From CAVRGQ01 sp963720785 (lineage in GTDB: Bacteria; Actinomycetota; Acidimicrobiia; IMCC26256; DASPTH01): 64,000 bases of DNA. The notes under the pieces are model-generated. The model had not been told where the DNA came from and did no database searches. It worked only from the letters and a program-made list of their open reading frames with translations. The translations under genes and the position numbers were made by a program. Each line of letters starts with the position of its first letter. Position 1 is the stretch's first letter. This document shows, piece by piece, positions 27,576 to 36,049 of this stretch. The DNA lies in NCBI GenBank assembly GCA_963720785.1, contig CAVRGQ010000005.1, forward strand, positions 682,001 through 746,000, written 5' to 3'.

Positions 27576-27605
27576 TTGAGAATTTGTGCACAAGGTCGGT
27601 ACGCT
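27576..27605 (+). promoter_or_regulatory. Promoter of the rex-hem operon with an embedded palindrome
   Basis: TTGAGA (27576-27581) and TACGCT (27600-27605) are spaced by 18 bases, the same -10 hexamer as at 25213. The perfect ten-base palindrome TTGTGCACAA (27584-27593) sits in the spacer, the right place for a repressor to block RNA polymerase. Its half-sites TTGTG/CACAA match those of Rex operators but lack the usual ~8-base spacer, so autoregulation by Rex is only a possibility. Confidence 0.5.
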
Positions 27606-27646
27606 GAACGGGCCAGACGCCGAGCGCACCGGCCGAGGAGGCTCCG

Positions 27647-28312
27647 ATTCCCGAGGTCCGCCGCATCCCCGAGGCGACCGTCGCCCGTCTCCCGCTCTAT
27701 TACCGGGCGCTGCTCGAGACGGCCGACCACGACATCGGGACGGTTTCGTCACAACGCCTGGCCGAGCTCGCCGGGGTGAACGCCGCCAAGGTCCGCAAGG
27801 ACCTCTCCTACCTCGGCTCCTACGGGACCCGGGGCGTGGGGTACGACGTCCCCCACCTGCTCCACGAGATCTCCCGCGAGCTGGGCCTCACCCACGACTG
27901 GCCGGTCGTGATCGTCGGCGTGGGCAACCTGGGCCACGCGCTCGCCAACTACCAGCGCTTCGAGGCCCGCGGCTACCGCGTGGTGGCGCTCGTCGATGCC
28001 GACCCCGAGAAACTGGGCGACACAGTCGGCGGGCTGGTCATCGAGCCGCTCGACGCGCTCCCCGCCATTGCCCGGGAGCGCGCGGTGGCCATCGGCATCA
28101 TCGCCACGCCCGCCCACGCGGCGCAGGAGGTGGCCGACCGGCTCGTGGAGGCCGGGATCACCTCCATCCTGAACTTCGCCCCCACCGTGGTGGCCGCTCC
28201 GCCCGAGGTCTCCCTGCGCAAGGTCGACCTCGCCATCGAGCTGCAGATCCTGTCCTTCTACCAGCAGCGCCGTGACGCGGAGCCGGCACCGGTCGCCCGG
28301 GTCGCCAAGTGA
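27647..28312 (+). CDS. rex: Redox-sensing transcriptional repressor Rex
   Basis: About 221-residue NADH/NAD+-responsive repressor of respiratory genes. The N-terminal winged helix begins RRIPEATVARLPLYYRAL and contains SSQRLAELAGVNAAKVRKDLSYLGSYGTRGVGYDV; the Rossmann domain has VVIVGVGNLGHALANY; the C-terminus FAPTVVAAPPEV and the swapped helix ELQILSFYQQRR complete the family. The frame is open from 27608, but no ATG, GTG or TTG occurs before 27776, which would delete the DNA-binding domain. The best candidate is ATT 27647, five bases after GAGGAGG; a sequence error upstream is the alternative. It heads the haem operon, as in Streptomyces. Confidence 0.9.
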   Translation: MPEVRRIPEATVARLPLYYRALLETADHDIGTVSSQRLAELAGVNAAKVRKDLSYLGSYGTRGVGYDVPHLLHEISRELGLTHDWPVVIVGVGNLGHALANYQRFEARGYRVVALVDADPEKLGDTVGGLVIEPLDALPAIARERAVAIGIIATPAHAAQEVADRLVEAGITSILNFAPTVVAAPPEVSLRKVDLAIELQILSFYQQRRDAEPAPVARVAK

Positions 28313-28950
28313 CCGGGCGTCCCGCCTCCGTCGGCTACCCGGTGAACCTCGTGGTGGCGGGGCGCCGCTGCGTGGTGGTGGGCGCCGGGCGCATCGCCGC
28401 CCGCAAGGTGGCGGGCCTGGTGGAAGCCGGCGCCGACGTCGTGGTCGTCGCCCCCGCAGCCGGCGAGCGGGTGCGGGACTGGGCGGCCAGCGGAGCCGTG
28501 ACCCTCCACGAGCGGGAATTCACGCCCGCCGACCTCGACGGCGCCTGGCTCGCCTTCAGCGCCACCGGCGACCCCGCCGTCGACCGGGCGGTGGCCGCGG
28601 CCGCCGCCGCCGGCCGGGTGTGGCTGGGCACCGCCGACGAGCCCTCGGTGGGGTCGATGACGGCCGTCTCGGCGCTCCGGCGGGGGGATCTGGTGGTCAC
28701 CGTGGGCACCGGGGGACGGAGCCCGGCCCTGGCCGCGTGGCTCCGACGGCGCCTGGCTGACGAGTTGGGCCCCGAGTACGCGACACTGGTGGACATCATG
28801 TCGGAGGCACGGGAGCGACTGCGGTCCGAGGGTCGTCCCACCGAGGACGCCGATTGGCAGTCCGCGCTCGATTCCGGCATGCTCGATCTGATCCGCGCCG
28901 GGCGTGTGGACGAAGCCGAGGAGCTGCTGCGGGCATGTCTCTGGTCGTAG
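28309..28950 (+). CDS. Precorrin-2 dehydrogenase / sirohydrochlorin ferrochelatase-type protein
   Basis: 213-residue CysG-N/Met8-like protein. The NAD-binding fold starts YPVNLVVAGRRCVVVGAGRIAARKVAGL, followed by FSATGDPAVDRAV and GTADEPSVGSMTAVSALRRGDLVVTVGTGGRSPALAAWLRRRL. It oxidises precorrin-2 to sirohydrochlorin on the route to sirohaem. It lacks the methyltransferase half, which here is fused to HemD in the gene at 31153-32682. It starts in an overlap with the rex stop and overlaps hemA by 16 bases. Confidence 0.9.
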   Translation: MTGRPASVGYPVNLVVAGRRCVVVGAGRIAARKVAGLVEAGADVVVVAPAAGERVRDWAASGAVTLHEREFTPADLDGAWLAFSATGDPAVDRAVAAAAAAGRVWLGTADEPSVGSMTAVSALRRGDLVVTVGTGGRSPALAAWLRRRLADELGPEYATLVDIMSEARERLRSEGRPTEDADWQSALDSGMLDLIRAGRVDEAEELLRACLWS

Positions 28951-30224
28951 TCGGACTGAACCACCGCACGGTTCCCGTGGAGTTGCTGGAACGGGTCGCG
29001 ATCGCGCCCGATGCACTCCCGAAGGCACTCCAGTCGCTCGCCAAGGCCGAGCACCTCGCCGAGGCCGTGCTGCTCTCCACGTGCAACCGCACGGAGATCT
29101 ACGCGTACGCCACCATGTTCCACCCGGCGATGCAGGACGTCAGCAACTTCCTCGCCGACACCGCCGACGTCGACCCGCGCGAGTTCTCCGACCTGCTCTA
29201 CGCCTACCACGACGACGCGGCCGTGGCGCACCTCTTCGGGGTCGCCGCCGGTCTCGACTCCATGATCATCGGCGAGGGCGAGATCCTCGGGCAGGTCCGC
29301 GAGGCGTGGTCGGTCGCGGAGCACGAAGGCGTCAGCGGTCCCGTGCTGTCGCGCACGTTCCGCCACGCGATCGAGGTGGGCAAGCGCGCCCGCACCGAGA
29401 CCGGCATCGGTCGGCACGCGGTGTCGGTGTCGTCGGCCGCAGTCACCGTCGCCACCGAGAAGCTCGGCTCGCTCGACGAGCGCAGCGTGCTCGTGCTCGG
29501 CGCCGGCGAGATGGGTCAGGGCATGGCCCTCGCGCTCGCCGGGGCGGGCGTCAAGGAGATCGTCGTCGCCAACCGCACGCACGAGCGCGCCCAGGACCTC
29601 GCCGACCGCGTGGGTGGTCGGCCCATCTCGCTCGACGAGATCCCCGAGACGATGCTCACCTGCGACGTGCTGCTCGCGTCCACCGGCGCGCAGGACCTGC
29701 TCGTGGAGCGCAGCGCGATCGAGCAGGTGATGCAGGCCCGCAACGGCCGGGCGATGCTGATCGTCGACATCGGTGTGCCGCGCGACATCGACCCGGGCGC
29801 CGGCGAGGTGTTCGGCGTCACGCTGCTCGACATCGACGACCTGCGCGCGGTCGGCGACCAGTCGCTGTCGCAGCGCCGCCAGGAGATCGGCAACGTCCGC
29901 GAGATCATCGCGGAGGAGCTCGACCGTCACCGGATGGAGCGCTCGGCGCGCGAGGTCGCCCCGATCATCGCCGCGCTGCGCGCCAAGGCCGACGAGGTGC
30001 GCGAGCTCGAGCTCGAACGCCACCGTACGAAGATCGACTCGCTCGACCCCGCGGCCCGCGACCTCGTCGAGCAGCTCACCCGCGGTCTGGTCAACAAGCT
30101 GCTGCACGAGCCCACGGTTCGGGTGAAGGACGCCGCGGGCAGCGCGCGCGGGCGCCTCTACGCCGACGCGCTCGTCGAGATCTTCGGGCTCCCCGAACCC
30201 GACGACTCGGATCACCCCGGCTGA
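28935..30224 (+). CDS. hemA: Glutamyl-tRNA reductase
   Basis: 429-residue enzyme that commits glutamyl-tRNA to tetrapyrrole synthesis. The catalytic cysteine lies in LLSTCNRTEIYA, after GLNHRTVPVELLERV. Also visible are GLDSMIIGEGEILGQVREAW, the NADPH site VLVLGAGEMGQGMA and the helical C-terminal dimerisation domain (LTRGLVNKLLHEPTVRVKD). I chose ATG 28935 because it gives the standard SLVVVGLNHRT start. It overlaps hemC. Confidence 0.97.
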   Translation: MSLVVVGLNHRTVPVELLERVAIAPDALPKALQSLAKAEHLAEAVLLSTCNRTEIYAYATMFHPAMQDVSNFLADTADVDPREFSDLLYAYHDDAAVAHLFGVAAGLDSMIIGEGEILGQVREAWSVAEHEGVSGPVLSRTFRHAIEVGKRARTETGIGRHAVSVSSAAVTVATEKLGSLDERSVLVLGAGEMGQGMALALAGAGVKEIVVANRTHERAQDLADRVGGRPISLDEIPETMLTCDVLLASTGAQDLLVERSAIEQVMQARNGRAMLIVDIGVPRDIDPGAGEVFGVTLLDIDDLRAVGDQSLSQRRQEIGNVREIIAEELDRHRMERSAREVAPIIAALRAKADEVRELELERHRTKIDSLDPAARDLVEQLTRGLVNKLLHEPTVRVKDAAGSARGRLYADALVEIFGLPEPDDSDHPG

Positions 30225-31156
30225 TGCCGCGGCCGCTACGCGTGGCCACGCGCTCGAGTGCGCTGGCCCGCTGGCAGGCCGAGCGGGTGGCGTCCCTCCT
30301 CGGAGGTGGGCCCGACACGACCGGCGCGTCCGCGGTCGAGCTCGTGCCCGTCACCACCACCGGCGACGTCGACCTCACCACCCCGCTGCACCAGCTCGGC
30401 GGGACCGGCGTGTTCGTGAAGGAGGTGCAGGCCGCGGTGCTCGACGGCCGCGCCGACCTCGCGGTGCACTCGGCCAAGGACCTGCCCGCCTCCGACACGC
30501 CCGACGGCCTCGTACTCGCGGCGGTGCCCGAGCGCGGCGACGCCCGCGACGCGCTGGTCGGGTGCACGCTGGCCGAGTTGCCGGAGGGCGCGCGCGTCGC
30601 GACGGGATCCGTCCGTCGACGCGCGCAGCTCGCGGCACTGCGCCCCGACCTCACGTTCGCGGAGCTGCGCGGCAACATGGCGACCCGCCTCGACAAGGCG
30701 AGCGAGTTCGACGCGATCGTCGTGGCGCTGGTTGCGCTGGAGCGGCTCGGGCTCGCCGACCGGGTGAGCGACGTGCTCGATCTCGACGCGATGTGCCCGC
30801 AGGTCGGGCAGGGCGCGCTCGCGATCGAGTGTCGCGCCGACGACGAGGACACGATCGCCCGGCTCACGGCGATCGACGACGCCACCGCGCACCGCGCCGT
30901 CGACGCCGAGCGCGCGTTCCTCGCCGAGCTCGGCAGCGGCTGCGACCTGCCCTGCGGCGCCTACGCGCGTGTCACCGGTGCAGCGATCGTGATCGACGCG
31001 GTGCTCGCGTCACTCGACGGGCGCACCGTGCTGCGCGCCACGGCCACCGGCACCGAGCCTCTCGCCACGGGGCGGGCGGTGGCCGACGAACTGCTCGGCC
31101 GCGGCGGCCGCGCCCTGCTCGACGGCACCATCCATCCGAAGGAAGCGAACTCATGA
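30224..31156 (+). CDS. hemC: Hydroxymethylbilane synthase (porphobilinogen deaminase)
   Basis: 310-residue enzyme that polymerises four porphobilinogens. Conserved stretches are RVATRSSALARWQAE, GVFVKEVQAAVLDGRADLAVHSAKDLP, ATGSVRRRAQL and RGNMATRLDK. The cofactor-attaching cysteine lies in ELGSGCDLPCGAYA, where a second Cys replaces the more usual residue after Pro. The start overlaps the hemA stop and its stop overlaps cobA-hemD. Confidence 0.97.
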   Translation: MPRPLRVATRSSALARWQAERVASLLGGGPDTTGASAVELVPVTTTGDVDLTTPLHQLGGTGVFVKEVQAAVLDGRADLAVHSAKDLPASDTPDGLVLAAVPERGDARDALVGCTLAELPEGARVATGSVRRRAQLAALRPDLTFAELRGNMATRLDKASEFDAIVVALVALERLGLADRVSDVLDLDAMCPQVGQGALAIECRADDEDTIARLTAIDDATAHRAVDAERAFLAELGSGCDLPCGAYARVTGAAIVIDAVLASLDGRTVLRATATGTEPLATGRAVADELLGRGGRALLDGTIHPKEANS

Positions 31157-32682
31157 CCGTCTACCTCGTGGGCGCCGGTCCCGGCGACCCCGGCCTGCTG
31201 ACCGTGCGCGGCGCCGCGCTGCTCCGCCGCGCCGAGGTCGTGGTGTACGACCGCCTCGCGTCACCCGCCCTGCTGGCGCTCGCGCCGGAGGGCGCCGAGC
31301 TGATCACCGCAGGCAAGGCGCCGGGCCAGGTCGACCTCACGCAGGAGCAGATCAACGCCGTCCTGGTGGAGAAGGGTGCCACCGGCCGCACCGTCGTGCG
31401 GCTCAAGGGCGGCGACCCCTTCGTGTTCGGACGCGGGGGCGAGGAGGCGGAGGCGCTCGCCGCCGCGGGCATCCGCTTCGAGGTGGTGCCCGGCATCACC
31501 AGCTCCATCGGCGCGCCCGCGTACGCGGGCATCCCGGTCACCCACCGGGGCGTGTCCACGCACTTCACCGTCGTGACCGGCCACGAGGACCCGGCGAAGG
31601 AACGGACCGACGTCGACTGGGCCGCGCTCGCGAAGACGGGCGGCACGCTCGTGGTCCTCATGGGCGCGGGGCACCTCCCCGAGATCGCCGAGTTGCTGAT
31701 CGCGGGCGGTCGCCCCGCCTCGACACCGCTCGCCGCGGTGCGCAACGGCACGCGGAGCAACCAGGTCACCATCCGCACCACGCTCGGCGAGGCCGCCGGG
31801 GCGGGAATCAAGGCACCGAGCGCGATCGTGATCGGTGAGGTCGCCGCGCTCGACCTCTCGTGGTTCGAGTCGCGGCCGCTGTTCGGCACGTCGGTCGTGG
31901 TCACCCGTGCGCGTGAGCAGGCGAGCGCGCTGCGCGCCCGCCTCGAGGAGCTCGGCGCCGAGGTGCTCGAGCTGCCGTCGATCGAGATCGAGGCGGTCGA
32001 CGTGAACGTTCCCGATCTCTCGGGCTACGAGTGGCTCGTGTTCACGTCGCCCAACGGCGTGGGCGCCTTCTTCGAACGCGGCCTCGCGCCGAGCGGGCGC
32101 GACTCACGCGCGCTGGGCGGGCTACGCGTCGCCGCCATCGGCCCCGGCACTGCCCGTGAGCTCGCCACGCACGGCATCACCGTCGACCTCGTGCCCGAGC
32201 GGTTCGTCGCCGAGTCGCTGCTCGAGGCGTTCCCCGCACCGTCGGTCCCCGGCGCGAGGGTCCTGTTGGCCCGGGCCGAGCAGGCGCGCGACGTGTTGCC
32301 CGAGGGCCTCGGCGAGCGGGGCTACGCCGTCGAGGTGTTGCCCGTGTACCGCACCGTCGCGGCCACGCCCGATCCGAAGGCGGTGGAGCGGGTGCGCGCC
32401 GGCGAGGTGGACGCGCTCACGTTCACGTCGTCGTCGACCGTCACCAACCTGCTCGACCTGCTCGGTGCCGTCCCCGACCCACAGCCGCTCGTGGTCTCGA
32501 TCGGCCCCGTCACCTCCGCCACCGCGGTCGAGCGGGGCCTCCGCGTCGACGCCGAGGCCGAGGAGCACACCATCGACGGCCTGGTCAGCACCCTCCTCTG
32601 GAGCCCTCTGGCGTCACCTGAGGTCTGCCTCGAGCGCGCTCATGGGTACGCACAAGGGGTAAAGGTAGAGTTTGAGGCATGA
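31153..32682 (+). CDS. Uroporphyrinogen-III C-methyltransferase / uroporphyrinogen-III synthase fusion
   Basis: 509-residue bifunctional protein. Residues 1-~245 are a SAM-dependent CobA/SUMT domain: VYLVGAGPGDPGLLTVRGA, the VVRLKGGDPFVFGRGGEEAEAL loop and VVPGITSSIGAPAYAGIPVTHR. The C-terminal ~255 residues are HemD-like: VVVTRAREQASALRARLEELGAEV and VDALTFTSSSTVTNLLDLLG. The fusion therefore makes uro'gen III and can divert it to precorrin-2 for sirohaem. This domain order is common in actinobacteria. ATGA overlap with hemC; the stop overlaps the hemB start. Confidence 0.95.
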   Translation: MTVYLVGAGPGDPGLLTVRGAALLRRAEVVVYDRLASPALLALAPEGAELITAGKAPGQVDLTQEQINAVLVEKGATGRTVVRLKGGDPFVFGRGGEEAEALAAAGIRFEVVPGITSSIGAPAYAGIPVTHRGVSTHFTVVTGHEDPAKERTDVDWAALAKTGGTLVVLMGAGHLPEIAELLIAGGRPASTPLAAVRNGTRSNQVTIRTTLGEAAGAGIKAPSAIVIGEVAALDLSWFESRPLFGTSVVVTRAREQASALRARLEELGAEVLELPSIEIEAVDVNVPDLSGYEWLVFTSPNGVGAFFERGLAPSGRDSRALGGLRVAAIGPGTARELATHGITVDLVPERFVAESLLEAFPAPSVPGARVLLARAEQARDVLPEGLGERGYAVEVLPVYRTVAATPDPKAVERVRAGEVDALTFTSSSTVTNLLDLLGAVPDPQPLVVSIGPVTSATAVERGLRVDAEAEEHTIDGLVSTLLWSPLASPEVCLERAHGYAQGVKVEFEA

Positions 32683-33655
32683 CGTTTCCCGAGCGGCGCA
32701 TGCGTCGGTTGCGACGCACCCCGGCGCTGCGCCGGCTCGTCGCCGAGGCCCGGCTGTCGGTCGACGACCTCGTCGCCCCCCTCTTCGTGAAGGAGGGGCT
32801 GCGCGAGCCGGAGCCGATCGTGTCGATGCCCGGCGTGGTGCAGCACACGCAGGAGAGCCTCCGCAAGGAGGTGCGCGCGCTCGCCGACCTCGGTGTGCCC
32901 GCGGTGATCCTGTTCGGTGTCCCCACCACGAAGGACGCACGCGGCTCGGGCGCCGATGCCGCCGACGGCGTGGTGCAGGTCGCGCTGCGCAACCTGCGCG
33001 ACGAGGTGGGCGACTCCCTCGTGCTCATGGCCGACGACTGCCTCGACGAGTTCACCGACCACGGCCACTGCGGCCTCGTCACCGCGAACGGCGAGGTCGA
33101 CAACGACGCGACGCTCGAGCGGTACGCGTCGATCGCGATCGCCCAGGCCGATGCCGGCGCCGACGTGATCGCGCCGTCGGGGATGATGGACGGCCAGGTG
33201 GCGGCGATCCGCGCCGCGCTCGACGAGTCGGGCCACGGCGACCGCGCCATCCTCGCCTACGCGGCGAAGTACGCGTCGGCGCTCTACGGCCCGTTCCGCG
33301 ACGCCGCGGAGTGCGCCCCGCAGTTCGGCGACCGGCGCGGCTACCAGATGGACCCGCCCAACGGTCGCGAGGCCCTCGACGAGACCGCGCTCGACATCGC
33401 CGAGGGCGCCGACATGGTGATGGTGAAGCCGGCCGCCACCTACCTCGACGTCGTCGCCGCGCTGCGCGCCAACTTCGACGTGCCCGTCGCGGCGTACCAC
33501 GTCAGCGGCGAGTACGCGATGCTCAAGGCCGCGGTCGCCAACGGCTGGCTCGACGGCGACGCCGCCGCGCTGGAGATCCTCACCTCGATCAAGCGGGCGG
33601 GCGCCGACTTCGTGCTCACCTACCTCGCGTGGAAGTGGCCGAGCGCCTCTCCTAG
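32679..33655 (+). CDS. hemB: Delta-aminolevulinic acid dehydratase (3' end frameshifted)
   Basis: Porphobilinogen synthase of about 325 residues. Markers include RLRRTPALRRLVAEARLS, DDLVAPLFVKEG, the metal-site region LMADDCLDEFTDHGHCG, the Schiff-base lysines in AILAYAAKYASALYGPFRDA and MVKPAATYLDV, and YHVSGEYAMLKAA. As read, the frame continues without a stop into hemL, giving a 751-codon reading frame. In the neighbouring frame the end reads EVAERLS and stops at TAG 33655, which fits the HemB C-terminus. One missing base near 33627-33630 restores it. A TAGAGT box lies seven bases before the ATG. Confidence 0.93.
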
Positions 33656-33665
33656 CCTGCTCCGC

Positions 33666-34934
33666 ATGAGCAAGCTCTTCGACCGCGCGCAGGCCGTCAT
33701 CCCGGGCGGGGTCGACTCCCCCGTCCGTTCCTTCTCGTCGGTGGGCGGCGAGCCCTTCTTCGTCGCACGCGGCACGGGTGCCACCCTCACCGACTCCGAC
33801 GGCCGTACCTACCTCGACTACGTGCAGTCGTGGGGCGCGTCGATCCTCGGTCACGCCCACCCCGCGGTGGTCGAGGCGGTGGCGAAGGCGGCGGCCGACG
33901 GCACCTCGTTCGGCGCGCCCACCGAGCGCGAGGTCGTACTGGCCGAGGCGATCGTTCAGCGCGTCCCGTCGGTCGACAAGGTGCGCCTCGTCTCGTCGGG
34001 CACCGAGGCCGGCATGACCGCAGTGCGCCTCGCCCGGGGCGCCACCGGTCGCACCAAGATCCTGAAGTTCGCGGGCTGCTACCACGGCCACACCGATGCG
34101 CTGCTCGTGGCGGCGGGCAGTGGCGTGGCCACCCTCGGCATCCCCGGTTCGGCGGGCGTGACGCCCGGGACCGTGGCCGACACGATCGTGGTCCCCTACA
34201 ACGACGACGCCGCACTCGACGAGGCGTTCGCCACCTACGGTGCCGACCTCGCCGCAGTGCTGGTGGAGCCGGTCGCCGCCAACATGGGTCTCGTGCCCCC
34301 GGCCGACGGCTACCTCGAGCGCCTGCAGCGCCGCTGCAACACGGCCGGCACGCTGCTGGTGTGCGACGAGGTCATCACCGGCTTCCGGCTCGGCCTGGCC
34401 GGCGCCCAGGGGCGCTACGGCATCACCCCCGACCTCTCCATGTTCGGCAAGGTCGTCGGCGGCGGGTTGCCGCTCGCGGCCATCGGCGGGCGCGCCGAAG
34501 TGATGGACTGCCTCGCGCCGGTCGGCCCCGTCTACCAGGCGGGCACGCTGTCGGGGAACCCGCTCGCCACCGCGGCGGGCCTGGCGGTGCTCGGTGAACT
34601 GAGCGACGCGAGCTACCTCACGCTCGAGGCCCGCGCCGCCACCTTCGCCGCCGGGCTGCGTGAGGCATTCGCCGCGGCCGGCGTGGACGCGGTGGTCACC
34701 CAGGTCGGCACGCTCACCGGGTTCTTCTTCACGGCGTCACCGGTGACGAACTACGCCGAGGCCCAGCAGGCCGACCACGAGCGCTACGCCCGGTTCTTCC
34801 ACGCCATGCTCGACCGCGACGTGTTCCTCGCGCCGAGTGGCTACGAGACGCTGTTCGTCGGCCTCGCCCACGACGACGCCACGCTGGGAACGACGATCGC
34901 CGCGGCCCGGGAGGCCGCGGCGACGCTGGTGTGA
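33666..34934 (+). CDS. hemL: Glutamate-1-semialdehyde 2,1-aminomutase
   Basis: 422-residue PLP enzyme that makes 5-aminolevulinate from the HemA product. Conserved regions are LFDRAQAVIPGGVDSPVRSF, VSSGTEAGMTAVRLARG, FAGCYHGHTDALLVAAGSG, LLVCDEVITGFRLG and the PLP lysine in SMFGKVVGGGLPLAAIGG. ATG 33666 is the natural N-terminus. A TAGCCT box (33653-33658), which includes the corrected hemB stop, lies seven bases upstream. It completes the C5 pathway set in this operon (hemA, hemL, hemB, hemC, hemD). Confidence 0.97.
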   Translation: MSKLFDRAQAVIPGGVDSPVRSFSSVGGEPFFVARGTGATLTDSDGRTYLDYVQSWGASILGHAHPAVVEAVAKAAADGTSFGAPTEREVVLAEAIVQRVPSVDKVRLVSSGTEAGMTAVRLARGATGRTKILKFAGCYHGHTDALLVAAGSGVATLGIPGSAGVTPGTVADTIVVPYNDDAALDEAFATYGADLAAVLVEPVAANMGLVPPADGYLERLQRRCNTAGTLLVCDEVITGFRLGLAGAQGRYGITPDLSMFGKVVGGGLPLAAIGGRAEVMDCLAPVGPVYQAGTLSGNPLATAAGLAVLGELSDASYLTLEARAATFAAGLREAFAAAGVDAVVTQVGTLTGFFFTASPVTNYAEAQQADHERYARFFHAMLDRDVFLAPSGYETLFVGLAHDDATLGTTIAAAREAAATLV

Positions 34935-34955
34935 CGTGAACGGGCAGGAGCGGAG

Positions 34956-35186
34956 CTAGTCCTCTTCCTCCGGGAGGCGGTTGCGCCGCACGTGGTCGAG
35001 GAAGAACAGCGACCCGGCGATGCACACGATCACGACGACCATGATCACGAAGGCGAGACCACCGGAGCCGTCGCCTTCCTTGCCGGCGTCGACGAGCTGC
35101 TGGGCCCCCGCAGGCGCCGAGAGCACGAGCAACGCGGCGACGGCGACGAGCGCGGCACCGGCGACGGAACGGATTCGACGCAGCAT
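34956..35186 (-). CDS. Small exported single-helix protein of the bc-complex operon
   Basis: 76-residue protein with an N-terminal signal peptide (VAGAALVAVAALLVLSAPAGA), a short glycine/aspartate linker and a second hydrophobic helix (LAFVIMVVVIVCIAGSLFFL) followed by a basic and then acidic tail ending LPEEED. It is the last gene of the eight-gene operon and starts three bases after the previous stop. It converges on hemL 21 bases away. Possibly a small structural subunit of the complex; no family recognised. Confidence 0.75.
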   Translation of the reverse strand: MLRRIRSVAGAALVAVAALLVLSAPAGAQQLVDAGKEGDGSGGLAFVIMVVVIVCIAGSLFFLDHVRRNRLPEEED

Positions 35187-35189
35187 GGC

Positions 35190-36035
35190 TCAGACCTTCG
35201 CGAGTTCGGAGTCGTCGGGGACGGGGGCCCGCTTGGGCGCCTTGGCTGCCTCCTCGGCCGCCTTGGCCGCCATGATGTCCTTCTCCCGCCAGTGGAGCAT
35301 GAGGAGACCGAGACCGAAGGCGATGCCGGAGATCACGAAGGCGACGAACGGCGGCAGACGCACCGAGCCGAGGTCGTACTCCAGGACGACGAAGCCCTTC
35401 GAGGCGTCGGCGCCACTGGCGCACTCGGGCGGCAGCGGGGGCAGCCCGAAGGTCTGCGGCTGGTCGGCCGTCTGGCAGAACTCGACGACTGCGTACTTCG
35501 TGGAGTGGGTGAACTCACCCTTCCAGAACTGCGGGTTCGAGCCACCGATCACATAGGTCTCGAGGACCTGGTAGTTGGTGACCCCCTGGAACTTGGCGAA
35601 CCGGTTGTCGTTCGGCGTCACCTCGACGCTGGGCGTGGGCACCTTGGTGACCAGCGCGGCGTCGACCGCGCTCTTGATGTTCGACGCGTCGGTGGAGGGC
35701 GCCTTGTTCGCCGGGGTCGTCGCCCCGCGGACGGCCTCCGTCTTCGCCTTGGCGATGTCGGGGACGACCTCGACGACCTTCCACTGGGGCACCCTGCCCT
35801 TCAGCACGGTGAGCGGCGTGGCGCTCGTGGTCCACAGCAGGGTGAGGATCATCATGAACCCCGCCAAGCCGGTGAAGGTCACGAGGAAGCCCAGCCGTGC
35901 GCCGAGGTTGGTGCCCAGCAGGAGGTAGGTGGACCCGACGAAGAGGACGACGGCGGCGACGACGACGAGGACGCCGAGGATCGTCGGGTACCAGATGTTG
36001 GGATTGACGAGCTCGGAAGCGAGGTTCACAGGCAC
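35190..36035 (-). CDS. Membrane protein of the bc-complex operon
   Basis: 281-residue protein not recognised as a named family. Two hydrophobic helices lie at about residues 15-40 and 45-68 (ILGVLVVVAAVVLFVGSTYLLLG, LGFLVTFTGLAGFMMILTLLW). An exported or cytoplasmic domain of ~150 residues follows, with two cysteines (VVEFCQT and PECASG), then a third helix (FVAFVISGIAFGLGLLML) and an Ala/Lys-rich tail. GTG 36035 follows an AGGAG site by 11 bases. Its position between a dihaem cytochrome c and a small membrane protein suggests an accessory subunit. Confidence 0.8.
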   Translation of the reverse strand: MPVNLASELVNPNIWYPTILGVLVVVAAVVLFVGSTYLLLGTNLGARLGFLVTFTGLAGFMMILTLLWTTSATPLTVLKGRVPQWKVVEVVPDIAKAKTEAVRGATTPANKAPSTDASNIKSAVDAALVTKVPTPSVEVTPNDNRFAKFQGVTNYQVLETYVIGGSNPQFWKGEFTHSTKYAVVEFCQTADQPQTFGLPPLPPECASGADASKGFVVLEYDLGSVRLPPFVAFVISGIAFGLGLLMLHWREKDIMAAKAAEEAAKAPKRAPVPDDSELAKV

Positions 36036-36049
36036 GTGTATCTCTGCTC

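Noticed and set aside
27584..27593. TTGTGCACAA as a canonical Rex operator
   Set aside because: Half-sites fit but the usual spacer between TTGTG and CACAA is missing; kept only as a possible regulatory palindrome.
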